Shown: positions 1 to 7,517 of the stretch, piece by piece
How the letters are laid out: each line of letters opens with the position of its first letter
Position numbering within the stretch: position 1 is the first letter of the stretch
DNA from: an uncultured Collinsella sp.
GTDB lineage: Bacteria > Actinomycetota > Coriobacteriia > Coriobacteriales > Coriobacteriaceae
DNA: 14,250 nucleotides
Direction of reading: 5' to 3'
Assembly: GCA_900542635.1 (NCBI GenBank)
Contig: UQOJ01000054.1
Coordinates: forward strand, 1-14,250
The notes under the pieces: generated by a model
The model's database searches: none
Told to the model about the DNA's origin: nothing
What the model saw: the letters and a program-made list of their open reading frames with translations, nothing else
Position numbers and translations under genes: made by a program

Positions 1-47
1 GAGATTCGCCTTAGTCTCGTGGGCTCGGAGATGTGTATAAGAGACAG
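1..47 (+). other. Illumina Nextera (P7 side) adapter with i7 index
   Basis: This is not genomic sequence. Bases 14-47 match the 34-nt Nextera read-2 transposase adapter and end in the 19-bp Tn5 mosaic end (29-47). Bases 6-13 (TCGCCTTA) are the i7 index N701 as it appears in the primer, and bases 1-5 (GAGAT) are the last bases of the P7 flow-cell primer. Translating this stretch gives the peptide MCIRDS, a familiar contaminant of metagenome protein sets. The biological insert begins at 48. Adapter and index identities come from known Illumina sequences recalled from memory. Confidence 0.97.
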
Positions 48-372
48 TCTTGGGATCGGGTGCGGCCTCAAAGGCGCGCAGGGCCGGCATGCGCATGGCA
101 CGCGTCACAGCACCGGTGTACAGCAGCACATCGGCGTGACGGGGCGAGGGCACGACCTTGATGCCAAAGCGCTCGACGTCGAAAACGGGCGTGATGGAAC
201 CGAAGATCTCGATCTCGCAGCCGTTGCAGCCACCGCAGTCAACACGGTAGACGTACACCGAGCGCTTGATCTTCTTAAGAAGGGTCGCCTTGGCCTTCTC
301 GATGCTCTCGTCGAGCTCGATCTTGGTCGGGCGGTACTGGAGCCGCTCGGGCAAAAGCGTGGGTTCGGCCAT
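48..372 (-). CDS. hyfI: [NiFe] hydrogenase small subunit HyfI/HycG, partial (3' end missing)
   Basis: This is the first 108 codons of the electron-transferring small subunit of a group 4 energy-converting [NiFe] hydrogenase, homologous to NuoB of complex I. The protein starts MAEPTLLPE. Residues 37-53 hold the diagnostic stretch RSVYVYRVDCGGCNGCE, whose cysteines (C46, C49, C52) include ligands of the proximal [4Fe-4S] cluster. Residues 70-108 (GIKVVPSPRHADVLLYTGAV, then RAMRMPALRAF and APDPK) closely follow E. coli HycG/HyfI as I know them. The ATG at 372 has a strong ribosome-binding site (AAGGAGGAG, 5 nt spacing) inside the end of hyfH, and the stop of hyfH lies 2 nt away. The gene runs off the insert at 48, so the remaining cysteine ligands are not visible. 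Any residues translated below position 48 are adapter. It would pass electrons from HyfH to the active site in HyfG. Confidence 0.93.
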
Positions 373-374
373 GG

Positions 375-1091
375 TTACTCCTCCTTCGTTTCAAAATCCA
401 TGATGATGCCCTCGACCGGCGCCGGACCGGCGGGAATCTCGGGCGCATCGGGGTTGAGCTCGCGGTCGATATACTCCGGGTTCACGCCGTGGCCGCCCAG
501 ATACTCCATGCCGGGGCCCTGGGGCTCACCGGACGCAAGCGTCTCGTTGGCAGCCATGCCGTGCGCGTTGCCGGTCTTTACGGCCGAGGCGGCGCGCAGG
601 GCGTCGAGCTCGCGCTTGCACTCCTGGCACATACCGACGGTACGGGCGGCCTGGATGGCCTCCATGCCGCCGGTCTTTTGCAGCAGGCGCTTGGCGTAGT
701 CGATCTCCTTATGCGGGGCAAACGGCTTGCCGCAGCGCGAGCAGTGCTCGAGCGTGTAGACGCTCTTGCTGGTGAGGTCGTCCTTGCTCATGACGGCCAG
801 CTCAAACTCCTCGGTGAGCTTGATGGCCTCCATGGGGCAGGCTTCCTCGCAGCGGCCGCAAAAGATGCAGCGGCCGTAGTCGATCGACCAGGTGATGGTA
901 TCGGCCGAAAGGTCGGTGTCCATGCGAATGGCATCGGCCGGGCACGCCACGCCACAGGCGCCGCAGGCAATGCAGAGCTCTGAGTCGTGCTCGGGCTTGC
1001 CGCGCATGTCCTTGTTGGTGGGGAACGGCGCAAACGGGTACTTGACCGTCGCGTCGCCGGCCTTGGCGTTAACCTTCCAAAGCTTCAGCAT
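375..1091 (-). CDS. hyfH: HyfH/HycF-like 2x[4Fe-4S] ferredoxin subunit of the hydrogenase
   Basis: This 238-aa iron-sulfur subunit is homologous to HycF/HyfH and to NuoI, and relays electrons within the soluble arm of formate hydrogenlyase. Two ferredoxin motifs are visible: C40-x2-C43-x2-C46-x3-C50 (followed by P) and C75-x2-C78-x2-C81-x3-C85 (followed by P). Two further CxxC pairs, C117/C120 and C155/C158, lie after them and match the extra cysteine pairs I recall in E. coli HycF, probably a zinc or rubredoxin-like site. Residues 30-36 (RGKPEHD) and ELAV at 97-100 also fit the family. Oddly, it is about 57 residues longer than the enterobacterial proteins (about 180 aa). The extra tail, from about 165, is rich in Gly, Pro, Ala and acidic residues and has no cysteines. 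The ATG at 1091 is 1 nt after the hyfG stop, with GAGGAGG upstream inside hyfG, so an upstream start in the same frame within hyfG is rejected. Confidence 0.93.
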   Translation of the reverse strand: MLKLWKVNAKAGDATVKYPFAPFPTNKDMRGKPEHDSELCIACGACGVACPADAIRMDTDLSADTITWSIDYGRCIFCGRCEEACPMEAIKLTEEFELAVMSKDDLTSKSVYTLEHCSRCGKPFAPHKEIDYAKRLLQKTGGMEAIQAARTVGMCQECKRELDALRAASAVKTGNAHGMAANETLASGEPQGPGMEYLGGHGVNPEYIDRELNPDAPEIPAGPAPVEGIIMDFETKEE

Positions 1092-1092
1092 A

Positions 1093-2865
1093 TTAGAGCG
1101 CCTCCTCATCGAGCGGAGCGGCCATGGTGCCCTCGCCCGCGAGCGGCGACTTGTCGCGCCAGACGTTCTCGAACTGCTCCTTGTCGAGCACGTGGTCGCG
1201 CTTGGCGGCGACATCGGTCACCGTCACGCGGTCGGTGCAGGAGTAGCACGGGTCGAGCGAGCCGACGATCAGAGCCGCGTCGCCCACGGTGTTGCCGCGG
1301 AACATGTAGCGCAGGACCGGCCAGTTGCTGTACGTGGCGGCCTTGGCGCGCCAGCGGTAGCACTTCTGGTTGTTGCCGAGCATGGCCCAGTGCACGTCCT
1401 CGCCGCGCGGCGCCTCGGTGGCACCGATGGCGTACTTGTGCGGGGTGTACTCCCAATCCGTGGTGAGGATGGGGCCCGACGGGCAGTTCTCGAGCATGGT
1501 CTCGATCATGTCGATCGAATCGTAGACCTCCTGGATGCGAACGGCGGTACGGCCGAAGGCATCGCAGGTATCTGCCGTAGCAGCGTGCATCTTTTGGACG
1601 TCCGGATCGGCGTAGCCGTCGAAGGGATGGTCAAAGCGCACGTCGCGGGCATAGCCCGAGCCACGCATGAGCGGGCCGACCGGCGAGAAGTCGCGTGCGA
1701 TCTTGCGGTCCAGAATGCCGATACCGCTCGTACGCTCGATAAAGTTGGGCGTGGAGAGCAAAACGTCGACGAGCTCCTGAACCTCGGAGCGCAGCTGGTG
1801 GATGGTCGTGAGCGTGGAAAGCTTCTGCTCGGCCAAAATGTCGCGACGCACGCCGCCGATCACGTTGAGGCCGTAGGTCTTGCGGTGACCGGAGAGCTTC
1901 TCGGCCAGGTCCATGGACTTCTCGCGGACGCGGAAGAACTGCTGGAAGCCGGAATCGAAGCCGGTGTAGTGCGATGCGAGGCCAATGTTGAGCAGGTGCG
2001 AGTGCAGGCGCTCGACCTCGAGCATGATGGCGCGGATGTACTGCGCGCGCGGCGGGACGTGAATGCCCTGGGCGCGCTCGACAGCCTCGGCGTAGGCCAC
2101 CGAGTGGGCGCAGCCGCAAATACCGCAGATACGGTCGGCAAGGAACGTCACGGCGTCATAGTTCAGGCGCGTCTCGGCGACCTTCTCCATACCGCGATGC
2201 ACGTAGAACAGGCGGTAGTCGGCGTCGACGATCGTCTCGCCCTCCACGAACAGGCGGAAGTGGCCGGGCTCGTCGGAGGTGATGTGCAGCGGTCCCATGG
2301 GGACGAGCGTGGTCTCCTTGCCCTTGGTGTCGGCCAGGAATTCGTAGTTTTCCATGTCGCTCGCGGGGGCGGGGCGGAAACGGTAATCCATCGAATCCTT
2401 GCGCAACGGGTACAGCCCGCTGGGCCAATCGTCGGGAAGCACCAGGCGACGGCGGTCGGGCAGACCCTCGGGAATCAGGCCGAACATATCGCGCAGCTCG
2501 CGCTCGCCCCACACGCAGGCGGGGACAAACGGGGTCACGCTCGGGAACGTCATCTTGGCGGGGTCGACCTCGGCACGGACGGTCACCCAGCCGGGGTCCT
2601 CGCCCTCCATGGAGATGACGTAGTACACGGCGTAACGGCCGCATAGGCTGCGCTCGTCGTTGCCGACAATCACGGGAATCCAGCCGTAGCGCTCGTAGTA
2701 CAGGTAGTGGACGGCCTCGGGCAGACGGTCCAGCTTGACGGTGATCGTCAGCTGGTCCTCGCACTGCCATTCGACCTTCTCGATAGCGCCCGGCACTGCG
2801 GCGCGCAGGGCCTCGACGTGGCTTTCGCAACGACGAGCGTAGTCCTTCTTTTCAGGTTCTGCCAT
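1093..2865 (-). CDS. hyfG: [NiFe] hydrogenase large (catalytic) subunit HyfG/HycE, NuoC-NuoD fusion
   Basis: This 590-aa catalytic subunit reduces protons to H2. The N-terminal part (about 10-170) is a NuoC-like 30-kDa domain with the signature GERELRDMFGL at 120-130. The rest is a NuoD-like 49-kDa domain carrying the Ni-Fe ligands: C247 and C250 in DRICGICGCAHS, and C540 and C543 in DPCYSCTDR. By analogy with HycE, which is cleaved after the Arg of this last motif, the precursor should be cut after R546, removing a 44-residue peptide (about 32 in E. coli HycE). That implies a HycI-type endopeptidase and Hyp maturation proteins, none of which are in this window. The family is usually about 555-570 aa. 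The ATG at 2865 lies 4 nt after the hyfF stop, with GAGGTG inside hyfF as a ribosome-binding site, so translation is probably coupled. Confidence 0.95.
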   Translation of the reverse strand: MAEPEKKDYARRCESHVEALRAAVPGAIEKVEWQCEDQLTITVKLDRLPEAVHYLYYERYGWIPVIVGNDERSLCGRYAVYYVISMEGEDPGWVTVRAEVDPAKMTFPSVTPFVPACVWGERELRDMFGLIPEGLPDRRRLVLPDDWPSGLYPLRKDSMDYRFRPAPASDMENYEFLADTKGKETTLVPMGPLHITSDEPGHFRLFVEGETIVDADYRLFYVHRGMEKVAETRLNYDAVTFLADRICGICGCAHSVAYAEAVERAQGIHVPPRAQYIRAIMLEVERLHSHLLNIGLASHYTGFDSGFQQFFRVREKSMDLAEKLSGHRKTYGLNVIGGVRRDILAEQKLSTLTTIHQLRSEVQELVDVLLSTPNFIERTSGIGILDRKIARDFSPVGPLMRGSGYARDVRFDHPFDGYADPDVQKMHAATADTCDAFGRTAVRIQEVYDSIDMIETMLENCPSGPILTTDWEYTPHKYAIGATEAPRGEDVHWAMLGNNQKCYRWRAKAATYSNWPVLRYMFRGNTVGDAALIVGSLDPCYSCTDRVTVTDVAAKRDHVLDKEQFENVWRDKSPLAGEGTMAAPLDEEAL

Positions 2866-2869
2866 GGTG

Positions 2870-4435
2870 CTAATTCACCTCGCTTGTCTTGGTCTGGGAA
2901 CTGAACACCATGCGGTAGAGAGGAGCCTCGTGGAGCTCTTCGACGCTCTGGTTCAAAACGACGGACGTTGCATCCTCGACGCCGCTCGTGATGGCGACCG
3001 GGGTGGCGATACCGAACCACATGACCACGATCGCGAGGGCGATCTCGGGGATGATCATAAGGGCGGGCACCTCGTGGCGCTTCATGCCCTCGGGCGCCTT
3101 GCCGAAGATGGACTTGAGCGCGATGCCGGTAAGGGCAAAGTACACGCCGGTGAGGCCAATGGCCACGAGCACGACCACCCAGATGGGACCGGACTGGATG
3201 CCGGCCACGAAGGTGAGGAACTCGGAGATGAACAGGGCGAACGGCGGGAAGGCGGCGAGCGCGAGCAGGGCGATGATGGTGAGCGCTGCCGTGACGGGAG
3301 CGATCTCGACGACGCCCTTGATCTTGTTCAGGTCGCGGGTGTGGTAGATGTGCTGGATGTTACCGGCCATGCAGAAGGCGAGCGCCTTCGTGAAACCGTG
3401 GAAGATGCAGTGCAGCAGGCAGGCGGCGATACCGAGCGGACCACCGATACCCAGGCACAGCGCGACCACGCCGACGTTGTCGACGGAGGAGTACGCGAAG
3501 CGGCGCTTGATATCGTCCTGCTTAAAGATGCACAGGGCGGCCACCAGGATGGACAGCGTGCCCAGGATGAGCAGGAGCGTACGCGGATAGGTGTCGCCCA
3601 CCGTGATGATGGACAGGGAGTAGAAGCGGATGATCACCAGCATGGCGCACTTGAGCAGCACGCCCGAGAGCAGCGCGGAGACCGGGCTCGGAGCCTGGGA
3701 GTGCGCGTCGGGCAGCCAAGTGTGCATGGGGAACAGGCCCGCCTTGGTGCCGAAGCCGATGACGATGAACGCGAACGCGAGGCGCACGAGCATCGGGTCG
3801 AACTGGTCGGCGTAGGGCATGATGGAGGTGAGGAAGGCTGCCTCATGCGCGTTGGGCATGATATCGGCGGCGTTCGCGTAGATGAGCAGCGTGCCGAACA
3901 GGCCGAAGGCCACGCCGGCGGTGCAGACCATCGCGTACTTCCAAGACGCCTCGAGCGCCTGCTTGTTCTTGTAGATGCCCACGAGGAACACGGTCGACAG
4001 CGTGGTGGCCTCGACCGCCGCCCAGGTGAGGATGATGTTGTTGGACAGGCAGGCGAGCAGCATCGTGAAAACGAACAGGCTAAACAGCGCGTAGTACTGC
4101 TTGGTGCGCTCGGCCGGCATGGTCTTCTCCTTGATATCGATCTTGATATAGGAGATGGAGTACACGCCGGTGATGAACCCGATGATGCCTACCAGAAGGA
4201 CGAAGATCGACGAGAGCGAATCGAGATGGAGCCACAGGCCCAAAGCGTCGATATTCTGCCCGCTCGAGAGCATGGTTCCCGCGGTGACGACCGAAAGGAC
4301 GAGGGTCGCCGCGACGGAGATGGTGTTGAGCCCCGCAAAGACGCTGTAGGACGTCGTCTTGGGGAGCGCAGCCATAATCAGGGAGAACACGAGGGGACAA
4401 GCGAGCAGGGCGACCGTCAGCATTGAAACATCCAT
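2870..4435 (-). CDS. hyfF: HyfF, antiporter-like (NuoL/M/N, MrpD family) membrane subunit
   Basis: This 521-aa integral membrane protein consists almost entirely of hydrophobic segments, close to the 526 aa of E. coli HyfF. It belongs to the proton-translocating antiporter-like family shared with complex I. Family residues visible are Glu142 in TWAAVEATTLS, Lys231 in GFGTKAGLFPMHTWLP, and Lys262 in SGVLLKCAML. In complex I the equivalent Glu and Lys residues form the half-channel for protons. The loop HTWLPDAHSQAPSPVSALLSG is the usual core signature. FHL-1 (hyc) lacks a HyfF counterpart, so this gene marks the operon as FHL-2 (hyf) type. The start at 4435 is 3 nt after the hyfE stop, with AAGGGG 6 nt upstream. 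It ends 4 nt before hyfG. Confidence 0.93.
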   Translation of the reverse strand: MDVSMLTVALLACPLVFSLIMAALPKTTSYSVFAGLNTISVAATLVLSVVTAGTMLSSGQNIDALGLWLHLDSLSSIFVLLVGIIGFITGVYSISYIKIDIKEKTMPAERTKQYYALFSLFVFTMLLACLSNNIILTWAAVEATTLSTVFLVGIYKNKQALEASWKYAMVCTAGVAFGLFGTLLIYANAADIMPNAHEAAFLTSIMPYADQFDPMLVRLAFAFIVIGFGTKAGLFPMHTWLPDAHSQAPSPVSALLSGVLLKCAMLVIIRFYSLSIITVGDTYPRTLLLILGTLSILVAALCIFKQDDIKRRFAYSSVDNVGVVALCLGIGGPLGIAACLLHCIFHGFTKALAFCMAGNIQHIYHTRDLNKIKGVVEIAPVTAALTIIALLALAAFPPFALFISEFLTFVAGIQSGPIWVVVLVAIGLTGVYFALTGIALKSIFGKAPEGMKRHEVPALMIIPEIALAIVVMWFGIATPVAITSGVEDATSVVLNQSVEELHEAPLYRMVFSSQTKTSEVN

Positions 4436-4438
4436 GGC

Positions 4439-5092
4439 CTACCCCTTCAATTCGGTCAGGTCGTGGGAGTCGAGCGACTTGGTGTCGTTCCAGATCCTCA
4501 CGACGACGGCGGACATGATGATGACGGCGAAAATGGCGTCGGTGGCGATGCCGATCTCGATGATCTCGGGGGCCGTGGGCGCGAGCAGGGCGAGCGTCAC
4601 GTGGCTACCGTTCTCCATAAGGCAGTACCCGAAGATTTGCTTGAGGATGTTGCGCTGGGAGATGATGCACGTGAGGCCGACGAAGAAGTGCGCGAAGCTG
4701 ATGGCGAGGGCCGGAGTAGCCACCTCAGCGGTGGGCAGGCTCAGGCGCGTGACCACCGCGAAGCAGATGGCCACCTCCAGACCGGTGAGGATGATGGTCC
4801 AGGCCGGCTTGACGGAGGAGGTCAGCGTGCTATCGGCAGGCGAACCCATCTTTTTGTAGGCACGGTTGAGAATGAACGGAACGAGGATCACCTTGGTGAC
4901 GAAGGCCGACGCGGCCCACATGAGAAGCTCGGTGGCACCGGTGGTGAGGCCCAGGGTGAGCAGCACGCCCACCAGGACAACCGACTGGATCGCGTACCAC
5001 TTGATGGCGGACGGGATGGTCTTCGAGACGACCACCATGGTGGAGGTCACGATCAGAAGACCGCCCAGGATATTGACTAACGAATAACCCAT
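4439..5092 (-). CDS. hyfE: HyfE, NuoK-like membrane subunit of the hydrogenase
   Basis: This 217-aa membrane protein is almost identical in length to E. coli HyfE (216 aa), which FHL-1 lacks. It has about six or seven hydrophobic segments. The C-terminal half resembles NuoK, with the stretch SQRNILKQIFGYCLMENGSH at 145-164 containing Glu160, the membrane-embedded acid that in NuoK-type subunits belongs to the central ion-conducting axis. A further intramembrane acid is Glu106 in LTGLEVAIC. The start at 5092 has a strong AGGAGG ribosome-binding site that overlaps the TAG stop of hyfD, so its translation is closely linked to hyfD. It likely bridges HyfC and the antiporter-like subunits in the membrane arm. 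Confidence 0.9.
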   Translation of the reverse strand: MGYSLVNILGGLLIVTSTMVVVSKTIPSAIKWYAIQSVVLVGVLLTLGLTTGATELLMWAASAFVTKVILVPFILNRAYKKMGSPADSTLTSSVKPAWTIILTGLEVAICFAVVTRLSLPTAEVATPALAISFAHFFVGLTCIISQRNILKQIFGYCLMENGSHVTLALLAPTAPEIIEIGIATDAIFAVIIMSAVVVRIWNDTKSLDSHDLTELKG

Positions 5093-5102
5093 GTCCTACC
5101 TC

Positions 5103-6560
5103 CTAACCCATCCAACTAGAGGACAGAGGACCGGCGACGACGACCATGATCATGAGGACGACGAACACGAACGCCATGGCGCGCGGAAGGGGCTGGCCGG
5201 CGGCCACGGTCTCGCTCGGCTCACCGGGCAGGACCTTACCCATCCAACGCAGGAACCATGCGAAGGTGGCGACGGTCTCGACGACCATGACGCACACGAG
5301 GACGAAGATGACCGTGTTGGAAGCACCAACCGCGAAGCCACCGGAAATAATCTGGAACTTGGAGAAGAACGTGCTCATGGGGGGCACGCCGGCGATTGCG
5401 GTCGCGGCGACCGCGAAACCCACGCCCGTGACCGGGTACTTCTTCATGAGGCCCTGGATCTTGGGCAACATACGGGTTCCCAGCGTGAAGCTGAGGGAGC
5501 CGGCGATGAGGAAGAACAGGGTCTTGGTGAACGCGTGGTTGAAGATGTGCTCGACGGCGCCGTTGAACGCCATTTGGCTTCCGAACACGGAGAGGCCCAG
5601 GCCGAAGAACACGTAGGCGAGCTGCGCGATCGTCGAGAAGGCGAGCAGGCGCTTCATATCCTTCTGGGGCAGATACATGAGGAAGCCGAAGAGCATGGTC
5701 ACGACGGCGTCGATGATGGCGACCCAACCGACGATCTCGGGGATATCGCCGGCGCTCGCAAGAGCGCGGGCGAACACGCACACGCCGACCTTAACCATAG
5801 ACGCGCCATGGAGGTAGGCGGAAACGGGCGTGGGGGCCTCCATTGCGGAGGGCAGCCACATGTAGAGCGGGAACTGGGCGGACTTGGCCCAAGCGGCGAA
5901 CAGGATGAGCAGCAGCACGACGGTCTTCATACCGGAATCGAGCTGGGAGATCGCGCTCAGCGCGAACGTGCCGGTTCCGGCGAACAGGAAGGCCGCGCCG
6001 ATGTAGAGTCCCAGAGCGCCGATGTGGGTGATGATGAGTGCCTTCATACCGGCCTTCTTGGCCGTGGGCGTCATGTAGTAGCTGATGAGGCCCCAGGAGC
6101 ACACGCCGGTGATCTCGAAGAAAACGAGCTGGCCGACGATGGTGGAGCTGTAGGCGAGACCGGCCATGGCGCCGATGAACGTGGAGAAGTACACGTAGAA
6201 GCGACGACGGGGCGCGTCGGGATGCTCCTTGTTCTTATCGCTCATATACGGGAACGAATAGATGACGACGAGCAGACCGATAGCGACGAACGCGGGTGCG
6301 AGCAGCGTGCTCATCCGGTCGAATATGAAGCCCATGACCAAGGTCTGACCCATACTCGCCCAGGTTACATCGACCGCGTTCATGCCGTTTCCGGCAAACG
6401 TCGCGGCCAAGCCAACGGAAGCGACCGTGGCGATGCCGCCGGCAAAGGCGCAGATCCATTTAGCGTAGGGACGCGGCAGCATGACGATGAGCAGGGAGCC
6501 CAGCATGGGGACGGCGATTGCCACCATGGCAAAGAGGGACAAGCTCGATTCGATTGACAT
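5103..6560 (-). CDS. hyfD: HyfD, antiporter-like (NuoN/M, MrpD family) membrane subunit
   Basis: This 485-aa polytopic membrane protein corresponds to E. coli HyfD (about 479 aa). It is a second antiporter-like subunit, with Glu149 in QLVFFEITGVCSW, Lys226 in FAAWAKSAQFPLYMWLP, Lys257 in HGASMVKVGV, and the core signature WLPSAMEAPTPVSAYLHGA. The LPQKDMKRLLAFSTIAQ stretch, with its Lys/Arg-rich cytoplasmic turn, is also typical. No counterpart exists in FHL-1. The ATG at 6560 has GGGAG 5 nt upstream and lies 16 nt after the hyfC stop. The TAG stop at 5103-5105 is part of the ribosome-binding site of hyfE. Confidence 0.92.
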   Translation of the reverse strand: MSIESSLSLFAMVAIAVPMLGSLLIVMLPRPYAKWICAFAGGIATVASVGLAATFAGNGMNAVDVTWASMGQTLVMGFIFDRMSTLLAPAFVAIGLLVVIYSFPYMSDKNKEHPDAPRRRFYVYFSTFIGAMAGLAYSSTIVGQLVFFEITGVCSWGLISYYMTPTAKKAGMKALIITHIGALGLYIGAAFLFAGTGTFALSAISQLDSGMKTVVLLLILFAAWAKSAQFPLYMWLPSAMEAPTPVSAYLHGASMVKVGVCVFARALASAGDIPEIVGWVAIIDAVVTMLFGFLMYLPQKDMKRLLAFSTIAQLAYVFFGLGLSVFGSQMAFNGAVEHIFNHAFTKTLFFLIAGSLSFTLGTRMLPKIQGLMKKYPVTGVGFAVAATAIAGVPPMSTFFSKFQIISGGFAVGASNTVIFVLVCVMVVETVATFAWFLRWMGKVLPGEPSETVAAGQPLPRAMAFVFVVLMIMVVVAGPLSSSWMG

Positions 6561-6576
6561 AGTTTCTCCCTTCTCC

Positions 6577-7500
6577 CTACACGCCTACGACGACGAAGAC
6601 GAACGCGAGGACCGCGATGCCGACGACGGCCCAGGTCTGGTTACCGAGCACCTTGAAGCGCGAACGGGAAACGGAGTTCTCGAGCACGCCGCAGACGACG
6701 AAATCGACCAGGCACTTGACGAGGAAGACGACGGCGCCCACGAGAGCGGTGACGCCGATGGTCGCGGGCTCTCCCCAGGGGATGAAGATGGAGGTGAACC
6801 AAGCGACGACCACGACCTGCTTCATGCCCATGGCGAGCTTCATCATGGCCAGGGACGGGCCGGAGAGCTCGGCGAGCGGGCCCTCCTGGAGCTCCTGCTC
6901 GGCTTCGGCCTGATCGAACGGAAGCTTGCCGAGCTCCATGTAACAGGCGACCGCGAAGGCGACGCCAGCGAGGATAACGGCGACGACGCTCGAGACGTTG
7001 CCCGTAACGATGTGCTGGCCCATGGTCGCAATGTCCGTGGAGCCGCACACGATGGCGACGGTGAACAGCGCGATGAGCATGGACGGCTCGATGAGCACGC
7101 TCATGAGCAGCTCGCGGATACCGCCGAAGCCCGCGTAGGCGTTGGAGGAATCCACGCCGGACAGTGCGAAGAAGAAGCGGGACAGCGCGAGCGCGTACAT
7201 GATGGTGATGGCGTCACCAAAGACGGGCATGGGGCTCTCGAGCGTGAACATGGGCAGACCCATGGCGAGCATGAACGACACCGCGAGGAACAGCGGCGGC
7301 ATGATGCGCAGCACGAAGCTCGAGTCGGAACTCACGGACTCGGGACGCGCCATGAGCTTCGCGAGGTCCCGGTAATCCTGAAGGATGGACGGACCGCGGC
7401 GATTGTGCATCTTCGCGCGAATCACACGGGCGAGGCCGGAGAAGAAGGGCGCGACCAGCATGACCACGAGGCCCTGCGCTATCGCAAGAACGATGTTCAT
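6577..7500 (-). CDS. hyfC: HyfC, NuoH-like membrane anchor subunit
   Basis: This 307-aa membrane subunit joins the hydrogenase module to the membrane arm. It is homologous to NuoH (ND1) and to HycD (307 aa). Near the N-terminus it has the conserved RAKMHNRRGPSILQDYRDL turn (28-46). The cytoplasmic acidic loop LPFDQAEAEQEL (193-204) followed by Glu207 is the family hallmark; in NuoH this region lines the quinone cavity and is thought to start the proton pathway, although group 4 hydrogenases use no quinone. I chose ATG 7500 because residues from MNIVLAIAQG align with the family start and GGAGAGG lies just upstream. A longer in-frame extension to about 7851 would lie inside hyfB and is not supported. 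It begins 17 nt after the hyfB stop. Confidence 0.94.
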   Translation of the reverse strand: MNIVLAIAQGLVVMLVAPFFSGLARVIRAKMHNRRGPSILQDYRDLAKLMARPESVSSDSSFVLRIMPPLFLAVSFMLAMGLPMFTLESPMPVFGDAITIMYALALSRFFFALSGVDSSNAYAGFGGIRELLMSVLIEPSMLIALFTVAIVCGSTDIATMGQHIVTGNVSSVVAVILAGVAFAVACYMELGKLPFDQAEAEQELQEGPLAELSGPSLAMMKLAMGMKQVVVVAWFTSIFIPWGEPATIGVTALVGAVVFLVKCLVDFVVCGVLENSVSRSRFKVLGNQTWAVVGIAVLAFVFVVVGV

Positions 7501-7517
7501 AATATCCTCTCCCCTCT

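Noticed and set aside
19..699. A 226-codon plus-strand ORF at the left edge starting MGSEMCIRDS
   Set aside because: Its first residues are encoded by the adapter, and the rest is the antisense of hyfI and hyfH.
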